A DNA stretch of 64,000 bases, from contig NZ_BMGR01000012.1 in NCBI RefSeq assembly GCF_014640295.1, forward strand, positions 62,001-126,000, written 5' to 3'. Positions within the stretch are counted from its first letter, which is position 1, and each line of letters opens with the position of its first letter. This DNA is from Paenibacillus abyssi. GTDB lineage: Bacteria; Bacillota; Bacilli; Paenibacillales; Paenibacillaceae. The notes under the pieces are model-generated. The model was given only the letters and a program-made list of their open reading frames with translations, made no database searches and was not told where the DNA came from. Position numbers and translations under genes: made by a program. Positions 1 to 8,378 of the stretch are shown piece by piece.

Positions 1-1
1 T

Positions 2-913
2 GGCGAGCGCTGCGGCAATGCCAACCTGTGCTCCATCATTCCTAACCTGCAGATCAAGATGAATTATTCTTGCATCAGCAGCGAGCAAATTGCTCAATTG
101 ACGAATGTCGCACGGTATATTAGCGAGATCGCCAATGTGCACATGCCCGTGAACCAAGCGTATGTCGGCAATGCTGCATTTGCCCACAAAGGCGGCATTC
201 ACGTTTCGGCGATTATGAAGGACTCCAAAACGTACGAGCATATCGCACCTGAGCTTGTCGGCAATAAGCAGCGCATTCTCGTATCGGAGCTTGCGGGCCA
301 AAGCAATATCATCTCCAAAGCGCAAGAGCTCGGCTTGGATGTGAATGCGAATAACGATAAGACAAAGCAGATCATCGACCGGATTAAAGATCTGGAGCAT
401 CAAGGCTACCAGTTCGAAGGTGCGGATGCTTCGCTTGAACTGCTGCTGAGAGAAGCGTTCGGCGGCGAGACCAAAGAGATCTTCAAGCTCGAATCCTTCA
501 AAATGCTGGTGGAGAAAAATGCCGGCCAGATGGTATCCGAGGCGATCGTCAAAATCAATGTCGACGGCGAGACGGTTTATACCGCAGCAGAAGGCAATGG
601 ACCGGTCAATGCGCTGGATAACGCACTGCGCAAAGCGCTGATGCAGTTCTACCCGAACATTATGAACATCCATCTCTCCGACTACAAAGTCCGGGTGATT
701 GATGAAAATGACGCAACGGCTGCCAAGGTTCGCGTTCTGATCGAATCCACCGATTTTGACAACACATGGAGTACGGTTGGCGTTTCGAGCAATATTATTG
801 AAGCGAGCTGGGAAGCATTGGTCGACAGCATCCGTTACGCCCTGTTGAATATGGCCAAAGTAGAAAGCCAAGCCATCGATACGCGCGAGAGGCTGGGCTT
901 AGTAAATCACTGA
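2..913 (+). CDS. cimA: Citramalate synthase, C-terminal part (cut by window edge)
   Basis: The reading frame is open from base 2, so the 5' end lies outside the window; about 303 residues are visible. The protein carries the end of the HMGL-like catalytic region (GERCGNANL, then FAHKGGIHVSA with the conserved His pair) and a C-terminal LeuA-type allosteric dimer domain (from about residue 170 of the visible part). Family members condense pyruvate with acetyl-CoA to citramalate, feeding isoleucine synthesis, or make 2-isopropylmalate for leucine. The ELAGQSNI and KSFKML-like stretches fit the citramalate synthase branch better than LeuA, but the branch is an inference. A terminator follows directly. 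Confidence 0.85.
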   Translation, partial: GERCGNANLCSIIPNLQIKMNYSCISSEQIAQLTNVARYISEIANVHMPVNQAYVGNAAFAHKGGIHVSAIMKDSKTYEHIAPELVGNKQRILVSELAGQSNIISKAQELGLDVNANNDKTKQIIDRIKDLEHQGYQFEGADASLELLLREAFGGETKEIFKLESFKMLVEKNAGQMVSEAIVKINVDGETVYTAAEGNGPVNALDNALRKALMQFYPNIMNIHLSDYKVRVIDENDATAAKVRVLIESTDFDNTWSTVGVSSNIIEASWEALVDSIRYALLNMAKVESQAIDTRERLGLVNH

Positions 914-927
914 TGAAAAGCAATCAA

Positions 928-960
928 GACCGTCCGAATTCCACTTCGGGCGGTTTTCTT
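928..960 (+). terminator. Intrinsic terminator of the citramalate synthase gene
   Basis: A 9-base stem (CCGTCCGAA with TTCGGGCGG, one wobble) is followed by TTTTCTT. It starts 17 bases after the stop codon. Confidence 0.85.
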
Positions 961-993
961 ATGTATTGGCTTGTCGTCGTACTTTTCTCAACA

Positions 994-1027
994 CAATAAA
1001 AGAGCACTATCCGCGACGGATAGTGCC
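994..1027 (-). terminator. Intrinsic terminator of the ResA-like gene
   Basis: On the minus strand GCACTATCCG and CGGATAGTGC form a perfect 10-base stem followed by TCTTTTATTG. It lies 20 bases past the stop of the thioredoxin-like gene. Confidence 0.85.
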
Positions 1028-1046
1028 CTGCTCATAATCGTCCAGG

Positions 1047-1583
1047 TTAAATCTCGGCCCACTTATCAATCAATCGTTCCCACTCCTGTTTGGAGATGAC
1101 CCCTGTAATGCGCTCGCGAATGACGCCATTGCGGTCGATTAACAGAGTCGTAGGGAATTGGGATACTTTGTACAAGCTTGTCGCCACTCCGTCACGGTCC
1201 ATCAGGATTGGAAAAGTAAGCTGGAAATCATCAACAAATTGCCGTGCTTGTCTTTCTTTATCATAAGATGTCGCATTGACGCCGTACAAGGCAATCACAT
1301 CTCCGTGTGATTCATGAAGCTCCTGCAGATCCGGCGCCTCCAGCTCACAAGGACCGCACCACGACGCCCAAAAATTAACCAGGAGCAGCTTTTCAGTTTG
1401 TCCGCCTACAGCATAATTTTTATCATCCAGAGCGGGAAGCTCAAAGGCCGGTGCCGCAAAACCGCGCTTCGGCTGTGCATCCTCAGAGTGCGACGCGGCG
1501 ACTTCCTTTTTTTCGTTATTTTGATAAATCGCAAGCGCAGCCAACATAACAACTGCAGCAAGAATCATGATATTTCTCTTCAT
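1047..1583 (-). CDS. Membrane-anchored thiol-disulfide oxidoreductase (ResA/TlpA-like)
   Basis: The product of 178 residues has an N-terminal membrane anchor (residues about 4-20) and a thioredoxin fold facing the outside, with the redox motif WCGPC at C76 and C79 and a cis-Pro region (SQFPTTLLID). ResA/TlpA proteins reduce disulfides in apocytochrome c or other extracytoplasmic proteins; which substrate this one serves cannot be told from the neighbours, as no cytochrome c maturation genes are near. The ATG at 1583 is chosen over upstream in-frame starts because AAAGGAAAGAGGG lies 8-12 bases before it and the anchor then starts the protein. Confidence 0.85.
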   Translation of the reverse strand: MKRNIMILAAVVMLAALAIYQNNEKKEVAASHSEDAQPKRGFAAPAFELPALDDKNYAVGGQTEKLLLVNFWASWCGPCELEAPDLQELHESHGDVIALYGVNATSYDKERQARQFVDDFQLTFPILMDRDGVATSLYKVSQFPTTLLIDRNGVIRERITGVISKQEWERLIDKWAEI

Positions 1584-1710
1584 GTCTAATACCCTCTTTC
1601 CTTTATCCTCGCTGATTTCATCATAACATTTTGCAGAATTGAAGCTCAAGCAAACGGGCACATTATGACGGAGCTACCACTTCGAATGTGACTGGAAGGT
1701 GAACAGCAGC

Positions 1711-3021
1711 GTGCAAAAATCAAAGAGCAAATGGCCCTGGATTGTTATAGACCGGAGACAACGGACATCCGAACCGTTAACTCAAAATAAATCGGAAACT
1801 AAGCAATCAACGTCCTCATCCAAATGGAAGGAATATGTTGCCCTTGCAACGGTTCCGATGGTGCTGGTGTTGGGCAATTCCATGCTCGTTCCGATTCTTC
1901 CCGATATGGAGCGAGAACTGAGCATCAGTGGATTTCAATCCAGCTTGATTATTACGTTATTTTCGGTTACGGCCGGTATTTTCATACCTTTTGCCGGTTA
2001 TTTGTCTGACCGTTTCTCCCGCAAAGCAATTATCTTGCCTTCTCTGGGCTTGTACGGCGCTGCTGGTATTCTGGCAGGCTTCGGGGCTGTTTGGGGATCT
2101 TATGGAGTCGTTATCGCGGCGAGGACGCTGCAGGGGCTGGGAGCCGCCGGTACAGCTCCGATCGCAATGGCGCTGGTCGGCGATATGTACAAGGATGGCA
2201 ATGAGAGCGAAGCGCTGGGATTGATTGAGGCGTCTAATGGCGCCGGTAAAGTTATCAGTCCGATTCTGGGCTCGCTGCTTGCGCTAATCATTTGGTATGC
2301 GGCTTTTTTTGCCTTTCCGATCTTCTGTGCGCTTTCCTTTATTGCGGTGATGTTTATGATTAAAGAGCCTTCCAGTAAGCAAGGACCTCCGCCAATCCGG
2401 CAGTACGTGAAACAAATCGCCGATGTATTCCGCAAGAAAGGGCGCTGGCTCATTCCTGCATTTCTCGCCGGATCGTTAGCCTTGTTCATTCTGTTCGGCG
2501 TATTGTTCTTCCTGTCCGATCTGCTGGAGAAAGAACCCTATCATATCGACGGCGTAGCCAAAGGCGGTGTATTGGCAATCCCGCTTCTCGGGCTGGTCGT
2601 CACCGCTTATCTAAGCGGCCGCATCATTAAGAACAACGGCCATCTGATGCGCATATTTATGAATGCCGGCTTATTGGGGATGGCCGTATCGTTAGGGGCA
2701 GCGATCATCCTTCATAAACAGCTGATTTGGTTGATCGCCTTGTTAACGTTATCCAGCATTGGCACCGGGCTGCTGCTGCCCTGCTTGAATACATTAATTA
2801 CAGGATCGGTTGAACGGACGCACCGCGGTATGGTTACGTCCCTGTACAGCAGCCTTCGTTTTCTGGGCGTTGCATTCGGACCTCCCATATTCGGCTTTCT
2901 GACCTCCAAATCTCAGACGATTCTATTTGTCATCGTCTCCATTATGGCGCTCGCTGCACTCATCATGGTATTTTTCATGATCAAACCTCCGAAAAAAGCC
3001 GGTGATACGGCAGCCAAATGA
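1711..3021 (+). CDS. MFS transporter, drug:H+ antiporter type
   Basis: A protein of about 436 residues with a 45-residue polar N-terminal tail and around 12 predicted membrane segments. Motif A of the major facilitator superfamily is visible as GYLSDRFSRK between segments 2 and 3, and motif C-like Gly-rich residues follow (GASNGAGKVISP). Such proteins usually export drugs or small metabolites by proton antiport; the substrate is unknown. The start is the second in-frame GTG, 8 bases after GGAAGGTGA; the first GTG at 1699 overlaps that binding site. Confidence 0.85.
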   Translation: MQKSKSKWPWIVIDRRQRTSEPLTQNKSETKQSTSSSKWKEYVALATVPMVLVLGNSMLVPILPDMERELSISGFQSSLIITLFSVTAGIFIPFAGYLSDRFSRKAIILPSLGLYGAAGILAGFGAVWGSYGVVIAARTLQGLGAAGTAPIAMALVGDMYKDGNESEALGLIEASNGAGKVISPILGSLLALIIWYAAFFAFPIFCALSFIAVMFMIKEPSSKQGPPPIRQYVKQIADVFRKKGRWLIPAFLAGSLALFILFGVLFFLSDLLEKEPYHIDGVAKGGVLAIPLLGLVVTAYLSGRIIKNNGHLMRIFMNAGLLGMAVSLGAAIILHKQLIWLIALLTLSSIGTGLLLPCLNTLITGSVERTHRGMVTSLYSSLRFLGVAFGPPIFGFLTSKSQTILFVIVSIMALAALIMVFFMIKPPKKAGDTAAK

Positions 3022-3078
3022 TTTCCGATATCGTATGGATAAGGTATACTTGTTACAACCTTTTTTCGTGGGAGAACG

Positions 3079-3549
3079 ATGATGAACAAATCTGCAGCCT
3101 TTACATCTCAACATAGCGATATTCACATAACATCAGCGGCCTTTGGGCAGCTGTCCCGGTACTGCCAATCCGGTTTTCCCTTCGAAGCCTGCGGGATCCT
3201 GACAGGTCCTGCCCAAGCCTTATCAGGCACGGCTGCTATTATTACGGATATCCGGCCGGTCAAAAATATTAGCCGTCATCCCGAACAGTCATTTGTGTTT
3301 GATCCAATGGAGTGGGTAAAAACATTTTATGACATAAAAAAAAACCAACAACAAATTGTCGGTTTGTTTCATTCCCATCCTGGGGGAACGGCTGGTCCAT
3401 CCATCGCGGATCTGGCCGGCTTTCCCAATGGTTTAGATACGACTTACTGGATTGTCTCTTTATCGCTCTCGAAATCACCGGCTGTATATGCATACCGGTT
3501 TGTAGAAGGGCATTTTTCGCCTCTAATGTTTACTCAAATAAGCGTATAA
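3079..3549 (+). CDS. JAMM/MPN-type metallopeptidase (M67 family)
   Basis: The 156-residue protein is a single JAMM domain. The zinc-site signature is complete: E36 in PFEACG, then H98-x-H100, seven residues, S108 and D111. Bacterial stand-alone JAMM proteins cleave isopeptide or C-terminal bonds, sometimes of ubiquitin-like sulfur carriers; no ThiS, MoaD or E1-like gene is adjacent, so the substrate is open. GGGAGAA precedes the two adjacent ATG codons (3079 and 3082). The 3' end overlaps the end of the convergent exonuclease gene by 27 bases, and no terminator is seen between them. Confidence 0.8.
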   Translation: MMNKSAAFTSQHSDIHITSAAFGQLSRYCQSGFPFEACGILTGPAQALSGTAAIITDIRPVKNISRHPEQSFVFDPMEWVKTFYDIKKNQQQIVGLFHSHPGGTAGPSIADLAGFPNGLDTTYWIVSLSLSKSPAVYAYRFVEGHFSPLMFTQISV

Positions 3550-4260
3550 ATCAGCAAGCGTCGTAATATTTCGCGATAACATCTCTTTGAGGTATTTTCT
3601 CCACAGCTGGGCGGTCATCAACGAATCCTGAAGGGCATGGTGGCGCTCTGTAATCGGTATGCCGTAGCTTTCCAGCAATTCATCCAAGCCATGTCCTTCC
3701 CGCTTGGGCTCCAGCCATTTGGATACCATCATCGTATCCAGAACCCGGTGGGACAGATTGACCTTAGACGTACGCCATAACGCGGCGTTTAAAAACTGCT
3801 TGTCATGGCCGCTTCCATGTGCGATCAGCACTCTTTTACCGATAAACTCCATGAAATCATGCAGCACCTGCATTAAATCCGGTGCCGTTTCCACCATCTC
3901 GTTCGTGATTCCAGTCAACGTAGTGATATGCTTTGGCACCTTACGCTTCGGATTGACCAGACTGTAGAATGTCTTCGTTTCATCTATTTCCTCATCACCG
4001 TGCAGCAGAACGCCGCCCACCGACAATATTTCATCGCCATTATAAGGATAAAAACCCGTCGTCTCCAAATCGAAGACGACGACCTCCAATTCCCGCAGCG
4101 GTTGATCCAGTACGGATTGCTTGCGCTGCTCTTTGCTAACCGATCGAATAAATGCCATTTGCTGTGCATTTTGAGCGCCCATCATCGACGCGATCGCTGG
4201 CGTAATTCCGCCCATTTTGTATAAATGCCACATGCGTCCGACACCTTTTTGCTGTTTCAT
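3523..4260 (-). CDS. DnaQ-like 3'-5' exonuclease (DEDDh)
   Basis: The 245-residue protein has an approximately 55-residue N-terminal extension and a DEDDh exonuclease domain: D64 and E66 in FDLETTG, D153 in AHGSGHDKQF, and H208/D212 in HHALQDS. Family members are proofreading or RNA/DNA 3' exonucleases. It lies 21 bases downstream of the DUF294 nucleotidyltransferase gene and is surely in one operon with it. Pairs of DUF294 proteins and DnaQ-like exonucleases also occur next to transporter genes in other bacteria (family knowledge), where their task is poorly known. GGAGG sits 8 bases before the ATG. Confidence 0.85.
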   Translation of the reverse strand: MKQQKGVGRMWHLYKMGGITPAIASMMGAQNAQQMAFIRSVSKEQRKQSVLDQPLRELEVVVFDLETTGFYPYNGDEILSVGGVLLHGDEEIDETKTFYSLVNPKRKVPKHITTLTGITNEMVETAPDLMQVLHDFMEFIGKRVLIAHGSGHDKQFLNAALWRTSKVNLSHRVLDTMMVSKWLEPKREGHGLDELLESYGIPITERHHALQDSLMTAQLWRKYLKEMLSRNITTLADLYAYLSKH

Positions 4261-4281
4261 GTCCTTCGCCTCCGCATTGCC

Positions 4282-5355
4282 TTACCCAAGCTTACCCATG
4301 GTTTGTTTGTATACACGGCGCTGAAGCTTCTGCCCTGTTTTCAGAGCTAGTTTCAGCTCGTCCTTCATTTCCTTCGTCAACCTGCTGCCGGCCAATTTTC
4401 CGTTGTTCGTAAACATGCCGTCCTCTGTGTGCTCAATAGTAATTAAGCGGAGCTTCAAAAATATACGGAATGTTTCCGCATACACGGAAGCATCCTCTGC
4501 CGCGAGCATGTCTCTGTTCTTTAACTCGCTTATCCGCTCCAGTGTGGAAGTTTCTCTAAGTCCAGCCTGAATCGCCATTAAGCGAATCGCATTGACCATC
4601 GGTATGTAAGCTCCATATTTAATGTCAATGCTGCCGGCTTCCTCGCCGTACTGCTCCTTAAGAAGTTGTCCGAACACACCGAGCAGCATCTTGTGGCGCA
4701 TTGTATTTTCCAGCATACGACGGACGATAAGCGGCTTTGCAAGCGTGTCGGAATAGAATGCGTTTTTTAATTTCCGGGCCAGCTCGCGGTCTCCATAGAC
4801 AAGCCTTCCATCGGCTACGATGAGCAGGTAACGGACAAATTCCCAGTCTGCTTCATCAAACCAATGATCCAGCTGTTTCTCCCAGTCCGTTATCGACATA
4901 CACCATTGCGGATTGGAACTGATCACATTTCCATCACAGGGCGGATATCCCGTCTCCTGTAATGAAGCTACAATTGTGGAAGCAAGCTCTTTGAAGTATG
5001 TTTCAACTTTAGCTTTGTCATCCTCGCTATCCGGATTACCATATACAATACCGCTATCCTGATCACTTGATAACGTCTGCTCTTGCCTTCCCCCGCTGCC
5101 GAACAATAAATAAGCGTAAGGCACGGGGGGAGAACCCTTCCCCATCCGTGCCATATCCGCTTCTGCGAGGGCAATGACGCGCCTGATCAGCGCATCGTGC
5201 ACCTCATTTAATTGGTCATAAAACTGCTCGACAGAGAGCGTTGGGAGCAGAGCTTCCATCCTATTGTGAACTTGATCCCGCAATCCGCGTAGCGCTGTAA
5301 TCGTCTCGGCTGAACCGATCTCCCCCAGCAGCTGCACTCGCACCGGATCGCTCAT
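4282..5355 (-). CDS. DUF294-type putative nucleotidyltransferase
   Basis: The 357-residue protein has a helical N-terminus, then the nucleotidyltransferase signature GSGGRQEQTL with D98 and D100 (SSDQDSG) and a C-terminal helical substrate-binding region rich in Leu/Met. It resembles GlnD-like and DUF294 proteins but lacks the CBS and cyclic-nucleotide domains that often precede this fold. The target of nucleotidyl transfer is unknown. It sits between the ammonium transporter gene (32 bases upstream on the same strand) and the exonuclease gene, so it may be cotranscribed with either. GAGGGGAGAG precedes the ATG. Confidence 0.8.
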   Translation of the reverse strand: MSDPVRVQLLGEIGSAETITALRGLRDQVHNRMEALLPTLSVEQFYDQLNEVHDALIRRVIALAEADMARMGKGSPPVPYAYLLFGSGGRQEQTLSSDQDSGIVYGNPDSEDDKAKVETYFKELASTIVASLQETGYPPCDGNVISSNPQWCMSITDWEKQLDHWFDEADWEFVRYLLIVADGRLVYGDRELARKLKNAFYSDTLAKPLIVRRMLENTMRHKMLLGVFGQLLKEQYGEEAGSIDIKYGAYIPMVNAIRLMAIQAGLRETSTLERISELKNRDMLAAEDASVYAETFRIFLKLRLITIEHTEDGMFTNNGKLAGSRLTKEMKDELKLALKTGQKLQRRVYKQTMGKLG

Positions 5356-5386
5356 TCGGCGCTCTCTCCCCTCGTCTTCGTCTTTA

Positions 5387-6745
5387 TTATGCGTTCAAGT
5401 CTTGCTGCCCTTTTTTCATTTGCTCAGGATAACCATAAGCACCATGCTCGCTCAAGTCAAGACCGATAATTTCTTGCTCTTCACTTACACGGAAACCAGT
5501 CACCATCTTCACGATGGAGAGGACGATGAACGATACGATGAATACGAACGCGCCGCAGACGACGACACTTTCAAACTGTACCCACAGCTGTCCCCAGCCG
5601 CCGCCGTAGAACAAGCCTGGACGACCAACGCCAACGGTCTCAACAAGCTCAGGCGTTGCGAACAAACCATTTGCCAGCGTACCCCAGACACCTGCCGCAC
5701 CATGCACGGACAAGGCAAAGATCGGATCGTCGATTTTCTTTTTCTCGAAGAATCTTTGGCTGAAGAATACCAGTACACCTGCGACCAAACCAATAACAAC
5801 CGCCGCCCACGGATTAACGAAGGCACAAGACGCCGTGATCGCAACCAGACCGGCCAGCGCACCGTTAAGCATTGCAGTGATGTCAGATTTACCAAGCACG
5901 ATCCAAGAGATCAGCATCGCCGCTACCGCACCGGCGCCAGCGCCGAGCTGTGTATTGAAAGCTACGAATCCGAAGAGACCATCGCCGACAGCAATCGTAC
6001 TGCCTGCGTTAAACCCGAACCAGCCTACCCACAGAAGCAGTACGGAAAGTGCAGTGAAGACTTGGTTATGGCCCAAGATTTGGTTGGCAGAACCATCTTT
6101 ATTGAATTTACCGATACGAGGCTTCAGCAAGATTGTTGCAGCCAGAGCCGCCATTGCACCGGACAAGTGAACGACTGTCGATCCGGCAAAGTCCTGTGCG
6201 CCGTCTTCAGCCAACCAGCCGCCGCCCCAGATCCAGTGAGCGACAATTGGATAGATAAGACCGACGTAGATCAATGTAAAGATTAAATAGGAAGAAAGTT
6301 TAGCGCGTTCTGCGAATCCACCCCAAGCGATGGAAAGTGAAATCGTTGCAAATGCTAATTGGAAAACAAAGAAGATTGCCGGTGATAGTCCATCATTTTC
6401 ACCGTATACGATTCCCGGGTTATAGAAGAAATCACCTAATCCGATGAAGAGATTTCCACTTCCGCCAAATGCGAATCCATAACCGATCGCCCAGTAAATC
6501 AGAGAACCTAGTCCGAATGTGAAAATCGTTTTACCTGCAACGTGACCAGCATTTTTCATCCGGGTAGAACCGGACTCCAGAAGTATAAATCCGCCTTGCA
6601 TCAAAATGACGAGAACTGCTGCGATCATGACCCAAAGCGAGTTAAGCCCCGTATTCAGCATTGCATTGGATGGCGCTTCTGCGAACGCCATTGCCGGGAA
6701 CAATGTTAGCAATGCACCCACTGTAATTAATACTTTCTTGACCAC
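5387..6745 (-). CDS. amtB: Ammonium transporter (Amt family)
   Basis: The 452-residue protein starts with a signal-peptide-like segment ending near AMAFA, followed by 11 predicted membrane helices. The two pore histidines are visible in VVHLSGAMAAL and ALSVHGAAGVWG, and the family motif GGSGNLFIG/DFFYNPG regions are present. It conducts ammonium or ammonia across the cytoplasmic membrane. The GTG at 6745 is chosen because AAGGGAG lies 8 bases upstream; further upstream ATG codons lack a binding site and lie on top of the promoter. No P-II gene (glnK) is adjacent, although amtB is usually paired with one. Confidence 0.92.
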   Translation of the reverse strand: MVKKVLITVGALLTLFPAMAFAEAPSNAMLNTGLNSLWVMIAAVLVILMQGGFILLESGSTRMKNAGHVAGKTIFTFGLGSLIYWAIGYGFAFGGSGNLFIGLGDFFYNPGIVYGENDGLSPAIFFVFQLAFATISLSIAWGGFAERAKLSSYLIFTLIYVGLIYPIVAHWIWGGGWLAEDGAQDFAGSTVVHLSGAMAALAATILLKPRIGKFNKDGSANQILGHNQVFTALSVLLLWVGWFGFNAGSTIAVGDGLFGFVAFNTQLGAGAGAVAAMLISWIVLGKSDITAMLNGALAGLVAITASCAFVNPWAAVVIGLVAGVLVFFSQRFFEKKKIDDPIFALSVHGAAGVWGTLANGLFATPELVETVGVGRPGLFYGGGWGQLWVQFESVVVCGAFVFIVSFIVLSIVKMVTGFRVSEEQEIIGLDLSEHGAYGYPEQMKKGQQDLNA

Positions 6746-6800
6746 TACGACCACTCCCTTAATGTGATGTTTCTTAACACTATCTGAAAGACTTAATGTC

Positions 6801-6829
6801 ATTATAGTCAGAACCACTTCATTTGACAA
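6801..6829 (-). promoter_or_regulatory. Sigma-A promoter of amtB
   Basis: TTGTCA and TATAAT are separated by 17 bases on the minus strand. The expected transcript begins about 50 bases before the GTG start. Confidence 0.75.
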
Positions 6830-6898
6830 TAACCTTTTTGAAAAAAATCAAAAAAAATGCGAACAAAATCAAACGTTCGCCTTCCTATTTAAGAATAA

Positions 6899-6915
6899 TG
6901 TTAAGTTTTTTCACT
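6899..6915. promoter_or_regulatory. Candidate GlnR/TnrA box upstream of amtB
   Basis: TGTTAAGTTTTTTCACT matches the TGTNA-N7-TNACA consensus except for the last base. It lies about 70 bases upstream of the amtB -35 element, which would suit an activator more than a repressor. The assignment is by pattern only. Confidence 0.45.
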
Positions 6916-7174
6916 AATAATGCTCGAAATTTGGGTGATTATCTATCCATTCTTCGCTTTTTGATGATAATCTTGGAAATAGACATTCCATTCAGAATGC
7001 GAAAATTATGAAGAGTCTGACAAATCTATGTCATATATTGTTCACACAATCATAGGATTCAATAAACACATCAAACTATAACGTTTGACTGTATGGTTCG
7101 CTTTTCTGTATCATATAATGTATAAAGAAGATATTTAGATTTCGAAGGAAGGTGATGGCATTGGGGATACTACC

Positions 7175-7600
7175 TTGTACAGGATTGGCGAATTAGCCAA
7201 AAAAGCGAATGTCAGTCCACGCACAATCGACTTTTATACCTCGATTGGATTATTGGAGCCGCATAAGAGGTCAGCCAAGAACTATCGACTATATAATGAC
7301 GAAACCTTGCAGCGACTTGAACGTATTGAACAAATGAAGAAAGAAAAATATACATTAGAAGAGATAAAAGCAAGTTTGAAGCAATGGAGCAAGGTATCGT
7401 CAGAGGAACATGTTTCGCGTAAGCTGACCGACCTACAGCTTCATTTAGAACAGCTGCAGCGTGAGGTTAAGGAATTAGAGCCGGTCATCCATCAGCTTAA
7501 GCCCCAGCAAGCCAAACATTTAACCAACAAGCTGATGCCCCAAACCGCAGCCTGCATCGAAGCGCTAATGCTCTTGCTTGGCAAAGGTCCGCTAATGTAA
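7175..7600 (+). CDS. MerR-family transcriptional regulator
   Basis: The protein has an N-terminal MerR winged helix (YRIGELAKKANVSPRTIDFYTSIGLL), followed by a coiled coil of about 60 residues and a short hydrophobic tail without Cys, so it is not a typical metal sensor. It lies 30 bases upstream of the YugP-like peptidase gene, with which it may be cotranscribed. The start is unclear: the frame has no ATG or GTG. TTG at 7175 has only GGGGA in front, while the good site GGAAGG (7147-7152) points to ATT at 7160. An out-of-frame ATG at 7155 would encode only 13 residues. Confidence 0.85.
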   Translation: MYRIGELAKKANVSPRTIDFYTSIGLLEPHKRSAKNYRLYNDETLQRLERIEQMKKEKYTLEEIKASLKQWSKVSSEEHVSRKLTDLQLHLEQLQREVKELEPVIHQLKPQQAKHLTNKLMPQTAACIEALMLLLGKGPLM

Positions 7601-7630
7601 TAATAACTATACTATGGAGGCGATCAAGAC

Positions 7631-8311
7631 ATGTTTTTTCACCCGATGGATTTTTTAATTATTATCGCATTCGGACTTTCGATCTGGGCACAGTTCCGGG
7701 TAAAAGGAACCTTTAACAAATGGGCCGGGGTTCAGACCGTGTACGGGCTTACCGGCTACGAAGCTGCTCGCCGGATGCTTGACAACAACGGCCTTCACGA
7801 TGTGCCCATTGAACCGGTTCCAGGCCGTCTGACAGACCACTATGACCCGATTAACCGTGTTGTTCGTCTTTCTGAGCCTGTATACTATGAAAATTCGATT
7901 TCTGCAGTTTCCGTTGCATGCCACGAGGTAGGACACGCCATTCAGCACAGTGAACACTATCCGATGTTAGTGCTTCGCCATCGCATGTTCCCGGTCGTGA
8001 ATCTGACTTCCGGTATCGCGCCATTCCTGTTGATTGCCGGATTTTTGTTCCAATCGATGGGATTAATCGGTCTTGGTATCATTTTCTTCTCCGCCGTTGT
8101 AGCCTTTCAGCTTGTTACACTGCCTGTTGAGTTCAATGCCAGCAGCCGTGCGCGCGATCTGATGATTTCCGAAGGCTTCATTACCAACGATGAAGAGCGC
8201 GGCGTGGCCAAGGTTCTAAATGCGGCGGCTCTCACGTATGTAGCTGCAGCGCTGATCTCCTTGCTCGAGTTGATCAAGTACATTATGATCTTTACACAGA
8301 ACAGAGAATAA
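7631..8311 (+). CDS. Membrane zinc metallopeptidase (YugP-like, Zn_peptidase_2)
   Basis: The 226-residue protein has an N-terminal membrane segment (about 5-21), a cytoplasmic zinc-binding motif HEVGH at residues 98-102, a third ligand candidate in the PVEFNASSRA region, and three further membrane segments. It matches the YugP family of integral membrane peptidases of unknown substrate. The start follows GGAGGCGATCAAGAC. A bidirectional terminator follows. Confidence 0.88.
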   Translation: MFFHPMDFLIIIAFGLSIWAQFRVKGTFNKWAGVQTVYGLTGYEAARRMLDNNGLHDVPIEPVPGRLTDHYDPINRVVRLSEPVYYENSISAVSVACHEVGHAIQHSEHYPMLVLRHRMFPVVNLTSGIAPFLLIAGFLFQSMGLIGLGIIFFSAVVAFQLVTLPVEFNASSRARDLMISEGFITNDEERGVAKVLNAAALTYVAAALISLLELIKYIMIFTQNRE

Positions 8312-8332
8312 TCTGACCTATACAAAGATTTA

Positions 8333-8364
8333 CAAAAAGCCAGCGGTTATCCGCTGGCTTTTTG
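8333..8364. terminator. Bidirectional terminator
   Basis: AAAAAGCCAGCGG-TTAT-CCGCTGGCTTTTT is a perfect stem with A and T tracts on both sides, serving the YugP-like gene and the convergent nucleotidyltransferase-like gene. Confidence 0.92.
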
Positions 8365-8378
8365 GCGTCGTTATATGT

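Noticed and set aside
5402-6286. Long open frame of 294 codons on the plus strand opposite amtB
   Set aside because: It lies fully antisense to a clear ammonium transporter, has an untypical composition and no ribosome binding site.
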